From Variovorax sp. J2L1-78 (GTDB taxonomy: Bacteria > Pseudomonadota > Gammaproteobacteria > Burkholderiales > Burkholderiaceae_C): DNA of 64,000 nt. Shown one piece after another: positions 43,086 through 52,810 of this stretch. Position 1 is the stretch's first letter; each line of letters starts with the position of its first letter. The DNA lies in the NCBI RefSeq assembly GCF_030317205.1, contig NZ_JASZYB010000003.1:1-64000 (forward strand). Direction: 5' to 3'. The translations under genes were made by a program, and so were the position numbers. The notes under the pieces are model-generated. The model did not search any database, was not told the origin of the DNA, and was given only the letters and a program-made list of their open reading frames with translations.

Positions 43086-44039
43086 ATGGAATTCTTCCGC
43101 ATCCACAAGACCATCCCGTTCATGCGCCATGCCAAGGTGCTGAACATCATCTCCTTCGTGACCTTCGCGCTGGCGGTGTTCTTCCTGGCCCATCGCGGGC
43201 TGCACCTGTCGGTGGAGTTCACCGGCGGCACGGTGATGGAGGTCGCCTACCAGCAGTCGGTCGATGTCGGCAAGGTCCGCGAGACGGTCGGCAAGCTCGG
43301 CTACCCGGACGTGCAGGTCCAGAACTACGGCACCTCGCGCGACGTGCAGATCCGCCTGCCGGTCCAGAAGGGCCAGACCTCGGCGCAGCAGAGCGCGCAG
43401 GTGATGGACGCGCTCAAGGCGGTCGACCCGACCGCCGTGCTGCGCGGCAACGAGTTCGTGGGCCCGCAGGTCGGCGAGGAGCTCACCACCAACGGCATCA
43501 AGGCGCTGGCCATGGTGGTGATCGGCATCATGATCTACCTGGCCTTCCGCTTCGAGTGGAAGTTCGCGCTGTCCACCGTGCTGGCCAACCTGCACGACGT
43601 GGTGATCATCCTGGGCTTCTTCGCCTTCTTCCAGTGGGAGTTCTCGCTGGCGGTGCTGGCCGCGGTGCTGGCGGTGCTGGGCTACTCCGTGAACGAATCG
43701 GTCGTGATCTTCGACCGGATCCGCGAGAACTTCCGGCGCTACCGCAAGATGAGCACGGTCGAGACGATCGACAACGCGATCACCTCGACCATCAGCCGGA
43801 CCATCATCACCCACGGCTCCACGCAGCTGGTGGTGCTCTCGATGTTCTTCTTCGGCGGGCCGACGCTCCACTACTTCGCCCTGGCGTTGACCATCGGCAT
43901 CTGCTTCGGCATCTATTCGTCGTGCTTCGTCGCCGCGGCGATCGCCATGTGGCTGGGCGTCAAGCGCGAAGACCTGATCAAGGCGCCGCCCAAGCGCGAC
44001 GGCGACCCGGACGACCCGAACGCCGGCGCCACTGTTTGA
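43086..44039 (+). CDS. secF: Protein translocase subunit SecF
   Basis: This 317-residue protein has six membrane segments and the SecF signatures LSVEFTGGTVMEVAY (about residue 40) and LAVLGYSVNESVVIFDRIRE (about 205). It forms the SecDF motor with the gene before it. A 135-base gap to the following gene shows no clear terminator. Confidence 0.98.
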   Translation: MEFFRIHKTIPFMRHAKVLNIISFVTFALAVFFLAHRGLHLSVEFTGGTVMEVAYQQSVDVGKVRETVGKLGYPDVQVQNYGTSRDVQIRLPVQKGQTSAQQSAQVMDALKAVDPTAVLRGNEFVGPQVGEELTTNGIKALAMVVIGIMIYLAFRFEWKFALSTVLANLHDVVIILGFFAFFQWEFSLAVLAAVLAVLGYSVNESVVIFDRIRENFRRYRKMSTVETIDNAITSTISRTIITHGSTQLVVLSMFFFGGPTLHYFALALTIGICFGIYSSCFVAAAIAMWLGVKREDLIKAPPKRDGDPDDPNAGATV

Positions 44040-44174
44040 TCGACCGCGTCGTGGTCAAATCGGCCATCCCCATACGCCGTTCGGGTAGCCGAGCATGGTG
44101 CGCACTTGTGCAGCGCGTCAGACCCGGGCAAGCTCGCAGGGTCCGATGACGTTTACTTGCAATCCTGACTTTTC

Positions 44175-46535
44175 ATGAGCACTGCGCGGCCTCACGCCAT
44201 CTCCCTGCAAATCGCGCGCGAAACGCGCGAGCGCTTCGTCTCCGCCACCGTCGCGGCGATCGAGCCCACCGAGCAGGCGATCCGTGAGCGGCTCACGGCG
44301 GCCGCCAACGCCATGGGCAGCGCCCGCGACATGCAGAACTGGCGCGACGATTTCCTGGCGTTCCAGGGCCAGGGTGCGCATTGGGTGACGGCGTCGCAGG
44401 TCGCCTGGCGCAAGACGCTGGGCGTGGCGGTCGCCAGCGGCAACGCCAACTCGCTCCGGCTGGAGCTGATGGGCGACGACGTCGTCGAAACCACCATCCT
44501 GTCGTCCCGGCTGGCGCAGGCCATCCAGGGCAAGGCGAATTTCGAGATCAACGACCTGCGCCTGCGCGTGCAGTACCTGGAAGACGGCGTCGAGCTCGAC
44601 AGCAAGGACGTGCTGCGGCCCGAGGCCCTGGCCAAGGTGCTGGTCGAGCAGTGGCTGGCGGTCGGCCTGACGCGGGTGCTCTGGATCCGGGTGCAGGACG
44701 TGATCGAGCGCCAGATCGTCGAGGCCGCGGCCGAGGCCTACAAGGCGGCCAACACCTACCTGATCGACAAGGGCGTCATGCCCGAGATCGACCTCAAGAG
44801 TTTCGTCAAGCGCACCGGCGGGGCCGGCTCGGGGGCCATGCCGCTCGGTGGCGGCAATGGCGGCGGCTTTCACAGTGGCCAGGTGGCCACCGGGACGCAG
44901 CACTTCACGCCGGGCACGGGTGGGGCCGGCATGACGGGGGCCTTGCAGGGACGACCGTTGGGCGGGAGCGCGGCGGGCGGCAACGGGCCGGGCGCCACCG
45001 GCGGCACGCCCTTGCTGATGGCCCGCCAGCGCGCCCAGGGCGTGCTGATGAACCTCAAGCGCTTCGTCACCGCTCGCATCGGCGGCGACTTCTCGCAGCA
45101 GCGCGGGCCCGCCGGCCAAGGCGCCATGGCCGGCGGCGGTGGCGTGCTGGTGCCGCAGGCCTTCGCCGCCGCCATCGCCGACGCAGGTGCCGCCTACCAG
45201 GCCGCGTCGTCCCAGTACGTGGTGGGCAACGATGCCACCGCCTTGCAGCACAGTGCGGCCGACCTGCGCCGCCGCAGCAGCGAGCTCAAGCGCCGTGCGC
45301 CGACCACGGCCGACAAGGCGACGGTCGAGATCGTGGCGCTGATGTTCCAGGCCATTCTGGCCGAGGAGCGCATTCCTTTTTCGGCGCGCGTCTGGTTCGC
45401 GCGCCTGCAGATGCCGGTCTTGCGGGTGGCGATCGCCGAGCCCGAGTTCTTCGGCACGCTGCAGCACCCGGCGCGCATGCTGATCGACCGCATGGGCTCG
45501 GTCGTGATGGGCTTCGACGCCGCCGCCATCTCGGGCAGTGCGCTCGAGGGCGAGATCCGCCGTGTGGTGCAGGTCATCGAGCAGTACCCGGAAACCGGCC
45601 AGCGCGTCTTCAAGCTGGTGTTCGACGAATTCGTCGCCTTCCTGAACAAGTACCTGACCCAGAGCGATACCACGCAGCGCGTGATGAGCGTGGCGCAGCA
45701 GGTCGAGCAGAAGGAGACGATGGCGATCCAGTACACCATCGAGTTGCGCAAGATGCTCAACGACATGCCGGTGCGCGACGAGATCCGCGAATTCCTGTTC
45801 AAGGTGTGGGCCGAGGTGCTGGCCATTGCCGCGCTCAAGTACGGCGCGCAGGACGACCAGACCGTCACGCTCAAGCGCGCCGCGTCCGAGCTGGTGTGGG
45901 CCGCCAGCGCCAAGCCCAACCGGAACGATCGCACCCGCGTCATCCAGGACCTGCCCAAGCTGCTGCAGCGCCTGCGCGCCGGCATGGCGCTGCTCGGCAT
46001 CGTCGGTGATCCGCAGGAGGCGCACATCAAGACGATCGGCGCCACGCTGTCGGACGCCTTCATGTCCAAGACCGAGGCGATCCCCCAGGCCAAGATCGAG
46101 GCCATGGCCGTGCGTCTGGCCAACCTCGAGGACTTCGTCAGCGACGAGGGCACCGGCGACCTGCCGCTCGACGCCGCCAGCATCGAACTGCTGCTGGGCG
46201 TCGACGCCGCCTCCATCGAGGTGGTGCCGGACACCGGCGTCAAGGTCGAGGAAGACATGCTGGCGTGGGCCCACGAACTGCAGGTCGGCAACTGGTTCAT
46301 GCTCGACCACAACAACCGGGCGAGCCAGGTCCAGTTCGTTTGGCGCAGCACGCGCAAGCAGCTGCACCTGTTCGCCTCGGCCGACGGCCGCAGCTTCCTG
46401 ATCCAGGCCGGTCGCCTGGCGTCCTACCTGCAGGCGGGTCTCCTGGTGCCGGCGGAAGAAGAGACGCTCACGGTGCGCGCCACGCGCGAGGCGCTGGCCA
46501 AGCTCGACGCCAACCCCGAGCGCTTGCTGGATTGA
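44175..46535 (+). CDS. DUF1631 domain-containing protein
   Basis: This 786-residue soluble protein matches the DUF1631 family common in betaproteobacteria. An N-terminal helical part (residues 1-220) leads to a flexible glycine-rich linker (about 216-280). A long helical core includes AVLAIAALKYGAQDDQTVTL (about 550) and a C-terminal beta-like region (LQVGNWFMLDHNNRASQVQF, about 705). No catalytic motif is evident and the function is unknown. It is transcribed alone, convergent with smg. Confidence 0.85.
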   Translation: MSTARPHAISLQIARETRERFVSATVAAIEPTEQAIRERLTAAANAMGSARDMQNWRDDFLAFQGQGAHWVTASQVAWRKTLGVAVASGNANSLRLELMGDDVVETTILSSRLAQAIQGKANFEINDLRLRVQYLEDGVELDSKDVLRPEALAKVLVEQWLAVGLTRVLWIRVQDVIERQIVEAAAEAYKAANTYLIDKGVMPEIDLKSFVKRTGGAGSGAMPLGGGNGGGFHSGQVATGTQHFTPGTGGAGMTGALQGRPLGGSAAGGNGPGATGGTPLLMARQRAQGVLMNLKRFVTARIGGDFSQQRGPAGQGAMAGGGGVLVPQAFAAAIADAGAAYQAASSQYVVGNDATALQHSAADLRRRSSELKRRAPTTADKATVEIVALMFQAILAEERIPFSARVWFARLQMPVLRVAIAEPEFFGTLQHPARMLIDRMGSVVMGFDAAAISGSALEGEIRRVVQVIEQYPETGQRVFKLVFDEFVAFLNKYLTQSDTTQRVMSVAQQVEQKETMAIQYTIELRKMLNDMPVRDEIREFLFKVWAEVLAIAALKYGAQDDQTVTLKRAASELVWAASAKPNRNDRTRVIQDLPKLLQRLRAGMALLGIVGDPQEAHIKTIGATLSDAFMSKTEAIPQAKIEAMAVRLANLEDFVSDEGTGDLPLDAASIELLLGVDAASIEVVPDTGVKVEEDMLAWAHELQVGNWFMLDHNNRASQVQFVWRSTRKQLHLFASADGRSFLIQAGRLASYLQAGLLVPAEEETLTVRATREALAKLDANPERLLD

Positions 46536-46562
46536 CGGCACTGGCGGCCGGAGCGCCGGCGT

Positions 46563-47078
46563 TCAGTGGGCGATGCGGCCTTCGCGCCCGTCGCACAGTT
46601 CGTCGAGCACCAGCGCGTCGGGCTCGATGCCGCTGCTCCAGTGGACCATCAGCAGGATGATCTTGAGTTCGTCGAGCGCCATCGGCTGCTCGGACGTCGC
46701 CATGGCGCGTTCGATCACGATCTCGCGCAGTGCACCCGACAGCACGCCCGCTGCCTCGAGGAAATGGATGAAGCCCAGGCATTCGGCGCCAAGGTGGTCC
46801 TGCTCGGCGGCGGAATAGATGCGCATCGCGTCGGGCGAGGGGGCGCGCACGCTGTCGGCGGAGGCGCGACGCCCGATCGTCACCTCGGACGCATCGATGC
46901 CGCGCTCCAGGGGCAGGCCCTGCATTGCGGCGCTGAGGTCGTCGAGCCATTGCAGCGCGGCGCGGATCTCGTCGGCCTCGAAGCCGTGCGCGCTGAGCTT
47001 GCGGCTCAGTTGCTCGGGTTCGGGACACGCGTCGCCGCGCCAGTAGTTTTCGTAAACGAACACGAGCACTTCAAACAT
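46563..47078 (-). CDS. smg: Smg/DUF494 family protein
   Basis: This 171-residue protein begins MFEVLVFVYENYWRGDACPE, the conserved start of the Smg family. Conserved segments include MRIYSAAEQDHLGAECLGFI (about residue 90) and the C-terminal LKIILLMVHWSSGIEPDALV. Function is not established; it is almost always next to dprA, as here, 79 bases downstream of it on the same strand. Confidence 0.95.
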   Translation of the reverse strand: MFEVLVFVYENYWRGDACPEPEQLSRKLSAHGFEADEIRAALQWLDDLSAAMQGLPLERGIDASEVTIGRRASADSVRAPSPDAMRIYSAAEQDHLGAECLGFIHFLEAAGVLSGALREIVIERAMATSEQPMALDELKIILLMVHWSSGIEPDALVLDELCDGREGRIAH

Positions 47079-47157
47079 GGGTTCAATATAGCCCAGCGGC
47101 GGCGCTGCGCCCGTGCTGTTGCGCGGATGCTGCGCGTCCGGAGCCGCCGACCGTGCG

Positions 47158-48306
47158 TCAGCCGCGTGCCTGGCGCTGAAAGAGCCCGCCGGGCAGCCGT
47201 GCCACATGGTCGGCCAGCTCGAGTTCGAGCAGCAGCGCCTGCAGCCGCGCGGTGGTTTCGCCGGTGCGCGCCACCAGGTCGTCGAGGCCGACCGGGTCGA
47301 AGCCCAGCGAGGCCAGCAAGGCGACGGCCTCGGGTGGCACGGTGAGGTGGTGGTGCGCCGTGCTCGCGGTCGATGTCACAGCGGCTTCGTCCGTCGGCAG
47401 TTCCTCCAGCACGTCGTGCACCGACTCGACCAGCTTGGCGCCCTGGCGGATCAGTGCATGGCAGCCGCGCGACTGCGGCGAGTGGATCGAGCCCGGGATG
47501 GCGAAGACCTCGCGACCCTGCTCGGCCGCCATGCGGGCCGTGATGAGCGAGCCGGAAGCCAGCGCGGCCTCGACCACCAGCGTACCGCGGGTCAGGCCCG
47601 AAATGATGCGGTTGCGCCGCGGAAAGTTCTGGTTCAGCGGCGGCGTGCCGAGCGCGAACTCGCTGACGATCAGTCCCTGCGCCGTGATGCGGTGCGCCAG
47701 GGCGCGGTGGCGCGCCGGGTACACGCGGTCGAGGCCGGTTCCCACCACCGCCACGGTGGCCAGTCGGCCCGGCGCAGCGGCGGCACCATCGAGCGCGCCC
47801 TGGTGCGCCGCGCCGTCGATGCCCAGCGCGAGGCCCGACACGATCGGAAGACCGGCCTCGACAAAGGCGCGTGCGAAGGCCTTGGCATTCGCCTCGCCCT
47901 GCGGCGTCGGGTTGCGGCTGCCGACGATGGCCAGGCTCCGGCCCAGTTGGGTGAGGTCGAAGTCCACCGCGCCGAGCAGATAGAGCATCACCGGCGGGTC
48001 AGCTGTCTCGAGCAGCGACGTGGGATAAGCAGCGTCGCCCAGCGTCACCAGGCGCCGCACCACACCGTCGGGCTCGGCCTCCTGCAGCCAGCGCAGCGTC
48101 AGGCCGATCTGGGCGGCCAGCCCTTCGGGCGCCTGCCGCAGCGCGGTGGTCTGGGCGGGTGTGACGATCTCGCGCAGGGCCGCGGCCGGCTGCCGGAAGA
48201 TGTTCTCCGGCAGGCCGAAGGCGGCCAGCAGCCGGCGTGCCGCGGTGTCGCCGATGCCGGGTGTCAGCGTGAGCCGAAGCCAGTCGGCAAGTTCGTCGCG
48301 GTCCAC
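47158..48306 (-). CDS. dprA: DNA-processing protein DprA
   Basis: This 382-residue protein has a GTG start. An N-terminal SAM-like part (residues 1-70) leads into the Rossmann DprA domain with LAIVGSRNPTPQGEANAKAF (about 123), VSGLALGIDGAAHQGAL (about 155) and the SLITARMAAEQGREVFAIPG segment (about 255). A C-terminal winged-helix part follows (about 320-380). DprA loads RecA onto incoming single-stranded DNA in natural transformation. It sits between the LysM gene and smg, the usual betaproteobacterial order. Confidence 0.97.
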   Translation of the reverse strand: MDRDELADWLRLTLTPGIGDTAARRLLAAFGLPENIFRQPAAALREIVTPAQTTALRQAPEGLAAQIGLTLRWLQEAEPDGVVRRLVTLGDAAYPTSLLETADPPVMLYLLGAVDFDLTQLGRSLAIVGSRNPTPQGEANAKAFARAFVEAGLPIVSGLALGIDGAAHQGALDGAAAAPGRLATVAVVGTGLDRVYPARHRALAHRITAQGLIVSEFALGTPPLNQNFPRRNRIISGLTRGTLVVEAALASGSLITARMAAEQGREVFAIPGSIHSPQSRGCHALIRQGAKLVESVHDVLEELPTDEAAVTSTASTAHHHLTVPPEAVALLASLGFDPVGLDDLVARTGETTARLQALLLELELADHVARLPGGLFQRQARG

Positions 48307-48330
48307 GCGGACGGGCGGTGAAGCGTCAGT

Positions 48331-49536
48331 TCAGGGGTTGACGAGCAAGTCGCCGACCTTCGGCGTGTCGCTGATCTCGAGCACCAGCGCGTACGACACC
48401 CGGTCGAAGGGGCGGAACACCATCAGCAGGCCGATGCGTTCGTTGGGCAGCTTGAGCGTTTCCTTGGCGCCGCCGGTCTTGTCGACGATGGTTTCGCCAT
48501 TCTTCAGAATGGCCAGCACGTGGCCGTTCTCGATGCCGTCGCGCAGGCCCTTGTTGATGGCCACCACTTGGTTCTGCGCCGCGAACTGCACCGCGTTGCC
48601 GTAGACCGAGACGATGCGGCCGTCGAAGGTGGCTGTCGGCGCGTGGGGCGTGTAGCTCAGCAACTGGCGGGCCGGCTCGGGCAGCAGGCGGTCGCCGGCG
48701 CGCATTTCCTCGCGGGCTGCCACGATGTCGATGGTCGCAGGCACGACGGTGGTCAGCTCCTTGCCGCCCTCCAGCGAGCGCTCGACGGTTTCGCCGCGCT
48801 GCAATTGCGCTTTGCCCAGGTACTGGGCCTCGTAGCCCAGGATCTCGCCGGTGCCCGGGTCCTGCAGCGGTGTGGCGTTGCGGAAGATGCGGAAAGTCTT
48901 GATCGGGCCGGCCGTCTCGACCAGGGGCGAATTCACCTCGCCGCGGGCGTAGGCGCGGTCGCCGCGCGCCAGCAGCACGCGGCCGTCGTTGCCCGCCACG
49001 ATGCGGGGTGCGGCCAGGAGCGTGCCCTCGTCCACCACGATGGGCTCGCTGAGGAAGGGTTCGATCAGGGACGGATTGAGCGTCGGCAGCGCCATGCCCG
49101 AGAGGGACTCGTAGCGGGTGCGGGGCGACAGCCGGATCGTCTGGTCGCCGCCCGTGCCGCCGCGGCGCGTGCTGAGGCGGGCCCGGCCACCGGTCTTGTC
49201 CAGGTACAGCACCTGGCCGGGGTAGATGCGGTGCGGGTTGCTGATTTCGGCGAGGTTCATGCCCCACAGTTCCGGCCAGCGCCACGGGCTGCGCAGGTAC
49301 AGGCGCGAGATGGCCCAGAGCGTGTCGCCGGACTTGATGGTGTATTCGTCCGGGGCGTTCGGCGCAAGTTCGCTGACGGGGATGCCGGCCTGGGCGGTCT
49401 GCTGCGCGGTGGCGCGCTGCTGCGGCGTGACGGGATAGTTCTGCGCCAGCGCCTGGTTGCCGAAGCCGATCGCGGCGAGCGTCGCCAGCGTTGTGAGGAC
49501 GGCCGGCCGCCGGCGAAGGATGCGGAGTTTGTTCAT
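48331..49536 (-). CDS. LysM-domain periplasmic protein
   Basis: This 401-residue protein has a signal peptide ending near NQALAQNYPV (about residues 1-33). One LysM domain YTIKSGDTLWAISRLYLRSPWRWPELW (about 65-115) binds peptidoglycan. The remaining 280 residues contain no known catalytic motif, though the C-terminal part (KNGETIVDKTGG, FRPFDRVSYALVLE) looks beta-rich. It is divergent from def with 162 bases between; family members are regularly found at this dprA-def position. Role in envelope maintenance is inferred only. Confidence 0.9.
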   Translation of the reverse strand: MNKLRILRRRPAVLTTLATLAAIGFGNQALAQNYPVTPQQRATAQQTAQAGIPVSELAPNAPDEYTIKSGDTLWAISRLYLRSPWRWPELWGMNLAEISNPHRIYPGQVLYLDKTGGRARLSTRRGGTGGDQTIRLSPRTRYESLSGMALPTLNPSLIEPFLSEPIVVDEGTLLAAPRIVAGNDGRVLLARGDRAYARGEVNSPLVETAGPIKTFRIFRNATPLQDPGTGEILGYEAQYLGKAQLQRGETVERSLEGGKELTTVVPATIDIVAAREEMRAGDRLLPEPARQLLSYTPHAPTATFDGRIVSVYGNAVQFAAQNQVVAINKGLRDGIENGHVLAILKNGETIVDKTGGAKETLKLPNERIGLLMVFRPFDRVSYALVLEISDTPKVGDLLVNP

Positions 49537-49698
49537 GGTTGGTTCGATGGTCACGCAGTCGCCACGCCGGGCGTACGAATCCTCACAATTTGCAACGAAT
49601 TTTGCGCTGAAGCCCTTGAATGGGCAACGCTTATCGCGTTTGGCGGCGGCGGCACGGCTTGGAATTGGCGAAAATAGCCACAATTTCCTTCCCGTTTC

Positions 49699-50220
49699 AT
49701 GGCCAAAAGAACCATCCTGAGCTTCCCCGATCCGCGCCTGCACACCGTGGCCAAGCCCGTGCAGGGCGTGGATGCGCGCATCAAGGCGCTGGTCGCCGAC
49801 ATGCTCGAAACCATGTACGACGCCAAGGGCATCGGCCTGGCGGCGACGCAGATCGACGTCCACGAGCGGCTGGTCGTCATCGACGTTTCCGAAGAGCGCG
49901 ACGAACCGATCGTCCTGATCAACCCGGAAATCGTGTGGGCCAGCGACGAGAAGGTGCTCAACGAAGAGGGCTGCCTGTCGGTGCCCGGCATCTACGATGG
50001 CGTGGAGCGCGCCACCGCCGTCCGCGTGACGGCGCTCGATGCCGACGGCAATCCGCAGACGATCGAGGCCGACGGCCTGCTGGCGGTCTGCATCCAGCAC
50101 GAACTCGACCACCTGCTGGGGAAAGTGTTCGTCGAGTACCTGTCGCCGCTCAAGCGCAACCGCATCAAGAGCAAGTTGCTCAAGCAACAGCGCGAAGAGC
50201 TGCGGGACGCCGGGCGGTGA
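49699..50220 (+). CDS. def: Peptide deformylase
   Basis: This 173-residue enzyme has all three metal-site motifs: GIGLAATQ (about residue 46), EGCLS (about 92) and QHELDHLLG (about 134). It removes the formyl group from nascent proteins and pairs functionally with fmt two genes downstream. Its stop overlaps the next gene's GTG start. Confidence 0.98.
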   Translation: MAKRTILSFPDPRLHTVAKPVQGVDARIKALVADMLETMYDAKGIGLAATQIDVHERLVVIDVSEERDEPIVLINPEIVWASDEKVLNEEGCLSVPGIYDGVERATAVRVTALDADGNPQTIEADGLLAVCIQHELDHLLGKVFVEYLSPLKRNRIKSKLLKQQREELRDAGR

Positions 50221-50705
50221 TCGGTCTTCGCGCGCTGTCGCTCGCACTGACCGGCGTGTTGCTGGCGGGGTGCATCAGCGAGCCGACCCGCCTGCCGCTG
50301 GGAACGATGCGTGCCGATGCCCTGCAGCGCCTGGGCACGCCAACCGCCGTGTACCCGCTCGCCGACGGTGAACGCCTGCAGTATTCGCGCGCACCGATGG
50401 GTACCGAGGTGAACAATGTCGACCTCGATGCCGGCGGTCGCGTCGTTTCGATCCGCCAGGAACTCGACCCGTCGCTCTTCGACCGCACCATCCGCCCCGG
50501 CGTGTGGCGCGAAGCCGACGTGCTGCGCACCTATGGCCGACCGTTCGAGATCACCCGCGTGTCGTCCTTCGACGGCGTGATCTGGACCTGGCGCTTCAAG
50601 GCCCTCAACGAGCCCCGCCTTCTCCATATCTACATCGACCCGACCGGGCTGGTGGCGCGCTATCACACGGCCGACGACCTGATGCGCGACGACTTCCGCT
50701 GGTGA
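50217..50705 (+). CDS. Small lipoprotein of BamE/SmpA-like size
   Basis: This 162-residue protein starts at GTG overlapping the def stop (GTGA). The lipoprotein signal LALTGVLLAGC places the cysteine at about residue 18. The mature part begins with PTRLPLGTMRADALQRLGTPT, resembling the first helices of BamE-like small beta-lipoproteins, and has a repeated second unit (READVLRTYGRPFEITR). No exact family is assigned. It lies between def and fmt with eight bases to fmt, so it is co-transcribed. Confidence 0.8.
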   Translation: MIGLRALSLALTGVLLAGCISEPTRLPLGTMRADALQRLGTPTAVYPLADGERLQYSRAPMGTEVNNVDLDAGGRVVSIRQELDPSLFDRTIRPGVWREADVLRTYGRPFEITRVSSFDGVIWTWRFKALNEPRLLHIYIDPTGLVARYHTADDLMRDDFRW

Positions 50706-50712
50706 GGCCTTC

Positions 50713-51669
50713 TTGACCCTGAAGATCGGATTTGCGGGCACGCCCGAGTTCGCCCGCGTCGCCCTCGAGGCGCTGCACGCCGGCGGCTTCGACATCGCGC
50801 TGGTGCTGAGCCAGCCCGACCGCCCGGCCGGCCGCGGCATGAAGCTGCAGGCCTCGCCGGTCAAGCAGTTCGCGCTGCAGCACGGCTGGCCGGTCGCGCA
50901 GCCGCGCAGCCTGCGGCTCGACGGCAAGTACCCGGACGAGGCGCAGGCCGCGCACGGCACGCTGCAGGCCGCCGCGCTCGACGTGCTGGTCGTCGCGGCC
51001 TATGGCCTCATCCTGCCGCAATGGGTGCTCGACATGCCGCGCCTGGGCTGCCTCAACATCCATGCGAGCCTGCTGCCACGTTGGCGCGGCGCCGCGCCGA
51101 TCCACCGTGCCATCGAGGCGGGCGACGCCGAGACGGGGGTGACCATCATGCAGATGGACGCCGGCCTGGACACCGGCGCCATGCTGTTGCGCGAGTCGCT
51201 CGCCATCGGCGACGACAGCACGGCGCAGCTGCACGATCGGCTGGCTGCCATGGGCGGGCGCCTGATCGTCGATGCGCTGCACCAGGCCGCCGCCGGCACG
51301 CTGCAGCCGGTGCCGCAGCCGGCCGAGGGCGTGACCTACGCGCACAAGATCGAGAAGCACGAGGCGGCGGTCGACTGGACGCAGGATGCCCAGACGATCG
51401 CCCGCCGCGTCCGCGCCTTCGACCCCTTCCCCGGCGCCAGCAGCACCCTCGATGGTGCCGCGGTCAAGTTCTGGGCGGCCCAGGCGCGCGCCGCCACGGT
51501 GGCCGAAGCGCCGGGCACGGTGCTGGCCGTCTCGCCGGCCGGCATCGAGGTGGCCGCGCGTGATTCCATCGTGAGCTTCACCGAACTGCAACGCCCCGGC
51601 GGCAAGCGCCTGCCGGTGGCCGACTTCCTGCACGGCTTCGACGTGAAGGCCGGCCAGGTGTTCGGCTGA
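50713..51669 (+). CDS. fmt: Methionyl-tRNA formyltransferase
   Basis: This 318-residue enzyme starts at TTG (MTLKIGFAGTPEFARVALEA). It has the formyl-donor and catalytic motif NIHASLLPRWRGAAPIHRAI (about residues 112-131) and the ITIMQMD-type segment (VTIMQMDAGLDTGAML, about 140). A C-terminal tRNA-binding domain follows (about 205-310). It formylates initiator Met-tRNA, the substrate later deformylated by the def product. Its stop overlaps azlC. Confidence 0.97.
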   Translation: MTLKIGFAGTPEFARVALEALHAGGFDIALVLSQPDRPAGRGMKLQASPVKQFALQHGWPVAQPRSLRLDGKYPDEAQAAHGTLQAAALDVLVVAAYGLILPQWVLDMPRLGCLNIHASLLPRWRGAAPIHRAIEAGDAETGVTIMQMDAGLDTGAMLLRESLAIGDDSTAQLHDRLAAMGGRLIVDALHQAAAGTLQPVPQPAEGVTYAHKIEKHEAAVDWTQDAQTIARRVRAFDPFPGASSTLDGAAVKFWAAQARAATVAEAPGTVLAVSPAGIEVAARDSIVSFTELQRPGGKRLPVADFLHGFDVKAGQVFG

Positions 51670-52406
51670 TGTTCCTGAGCGCCGACATCCGCCGCCGCCC
51701 CACCTTCCGGGAGGGCGTCGCTCAGATGGCGCCCATGGCGGTGGGCATCGGCGCCTGGGGCCTGATGACCGGCGTGGCGATGGTCAAGTCGGGCATGAGC
51801 GTGATCGAGGCGCTGGCCATGACCTTCCTGGTCTACGCCGGCAGTTCGCAGCTGGCGGCCATCCCGCTGCTGGTGGCCGGCGCGCCGGCCTGGGTCATCC
51901 TGGCCACGGGCTTCTGCGTCAATCTGCGCTTCGTGGTGTTCAGTCTGCACCTGCGGCCCTACCTCATGCACATGCCGCGCTGGCGCCGGCTGGTGCACGG
52001 TTACCTGACCGCCGACCTGAGCTACGCGACCTTCACCACGCGCTACCCGTCGCCACCGACCCACCGTGACGAGGAGCGCGCCCAGGAGGCCTACCTGACC
52101 GGCGGCTACTTCATCACCTGGAGTGCCTGGATGGGCATGAGCACCGTCGGCATCGCGCTGGCCAACCTGATCCCGCAGGCCTGGGGGCTGGGCTTCGCCG
52201 GCGTGCTGAGCCTGGTGGGCATCCTGTGCTCGATGGCCACCACGCGCCTGCGCGTCCTGTCGGCGCTGATCGCCGGCGCGACGGCGGTGGCGGCCTATGC
52301 GCTGCCGCTCAAGCTCAACATCGTGACCGGCATCGGCGTGGCCGTGCTGCTGTGCTTCTGGCTGGAAAAGCAGTTCGTGCGCGATCCGGCGGAGGCGGAT
52401 GAATGA
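51669..52406 (+). CDS. azlC: AzlC family branched-chain amino acid exporter subunit
   Basis: This 245-residue integral membrane protein begins its conserved part at FREGVAQMAPMAVGIGAWGL, with SVIEALAMTFLVYAGSSQLAA (about residue 40) typical of AzlC. Its start overlaps the fmt stop (TGATG) and its stop overlaps azlD (ATGA). AzlC and AzlD together export branched-chain amino acids. Confidence 0.92.
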   Translation: MFLSADIRRRPTFREGVAQMAPMAVGIGAWGLMTGVAMVKSGMSVIEALAMTFLVYAGSSQLAAIPLLVAGAPAWVILATGFCVNLRFVVFSLHLRPYLMHMPRWRRLVHGYLTADLSYATFTTRYPSPPTHRDEERAQEAYLTGGYFITWSAWMGMSTVGIALANLIPQAWGLGFAGVLSLVGILCSMATTRLRVLSALIAGATAVAAYALPLKLNIVTGIGVAVLLCFWLEKQFVRDPAEADE

Positions 52407-52741
52407 GCGGACAGACCGACCTTTGGAGCCTCGCGGTCATCGTCGGCCTGGCCGCCGTGACCGTGCTGACGCGTTGCTTCTTCTTCATCCTCGACCGGCC
52501 CTGGGGCCTGCCGGAGTGGGCGCACCGCGCGCTGCATTACGCGCCGGTCGCGGCGCTGGCGGCGGTCATCGTGCCGGAAATCGTGATGACGCAAGGCCAT
52601 CTCGTGTCGACTTGGCAGGACGCGCGCATCTTCGGCGCCCTGGCGGGCGCGGCCTACTATTTCTGGCGGCGCGGCGTCCTGGGCACGATGCTGGTGGGCA
52701 TGGCGGTGTATCTGCCGCTGCACCTCGGCCTCGGCTGGTAA
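52403..52741 (+). CDS. azlD: AzlD family exporter small subunit
   Basis: This 112-residue membrane protein has three to four hydrophobic segments (LAVIVGLAAVTVLTRCFFFI, about 9-28). It is the usual partner of azlC, overlapping it by four bases. It ends the def-lipoprotein-fmt-azlCD run. Confidence 0.9.
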   Translation: MSGQTDLWSLAVIVGLAAVTVLTRCFFFILDRPWGLPEWAHRALHYAPVAALAAVIVPEIVMTQGHLVSTWQDARIFGALAGAAYYFWRRGVLGTMLVGMAVYLPLHLGLGW

Positions 52742-52760
52742 CGGGCGGGAAGCGCAAAAC

Positions 52761-52766
52761 TACAAT
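52761..52766 (+). promoter_or_regulatory. Candidate -10 element of pgk
   Basis: TACAAT lies 44 bases before the pgk ATG in the short gap after azlD. No good -35 is seen. Confidence 0.4.
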
Positions 52767-52810
52767 AGTTAAAGCTTTCTTATTCCTTTCATCTTCATCC
52801 CACCCCTCCC

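Noticed and set aside
40554..43871. Long open minus-strand frame opposite yajC, secD and secF
   Set aside because: The plus-strand Sec genes are unmistakable. The opposite frame is histidine- and arginine-rich shadow sequence produced by high GC3.
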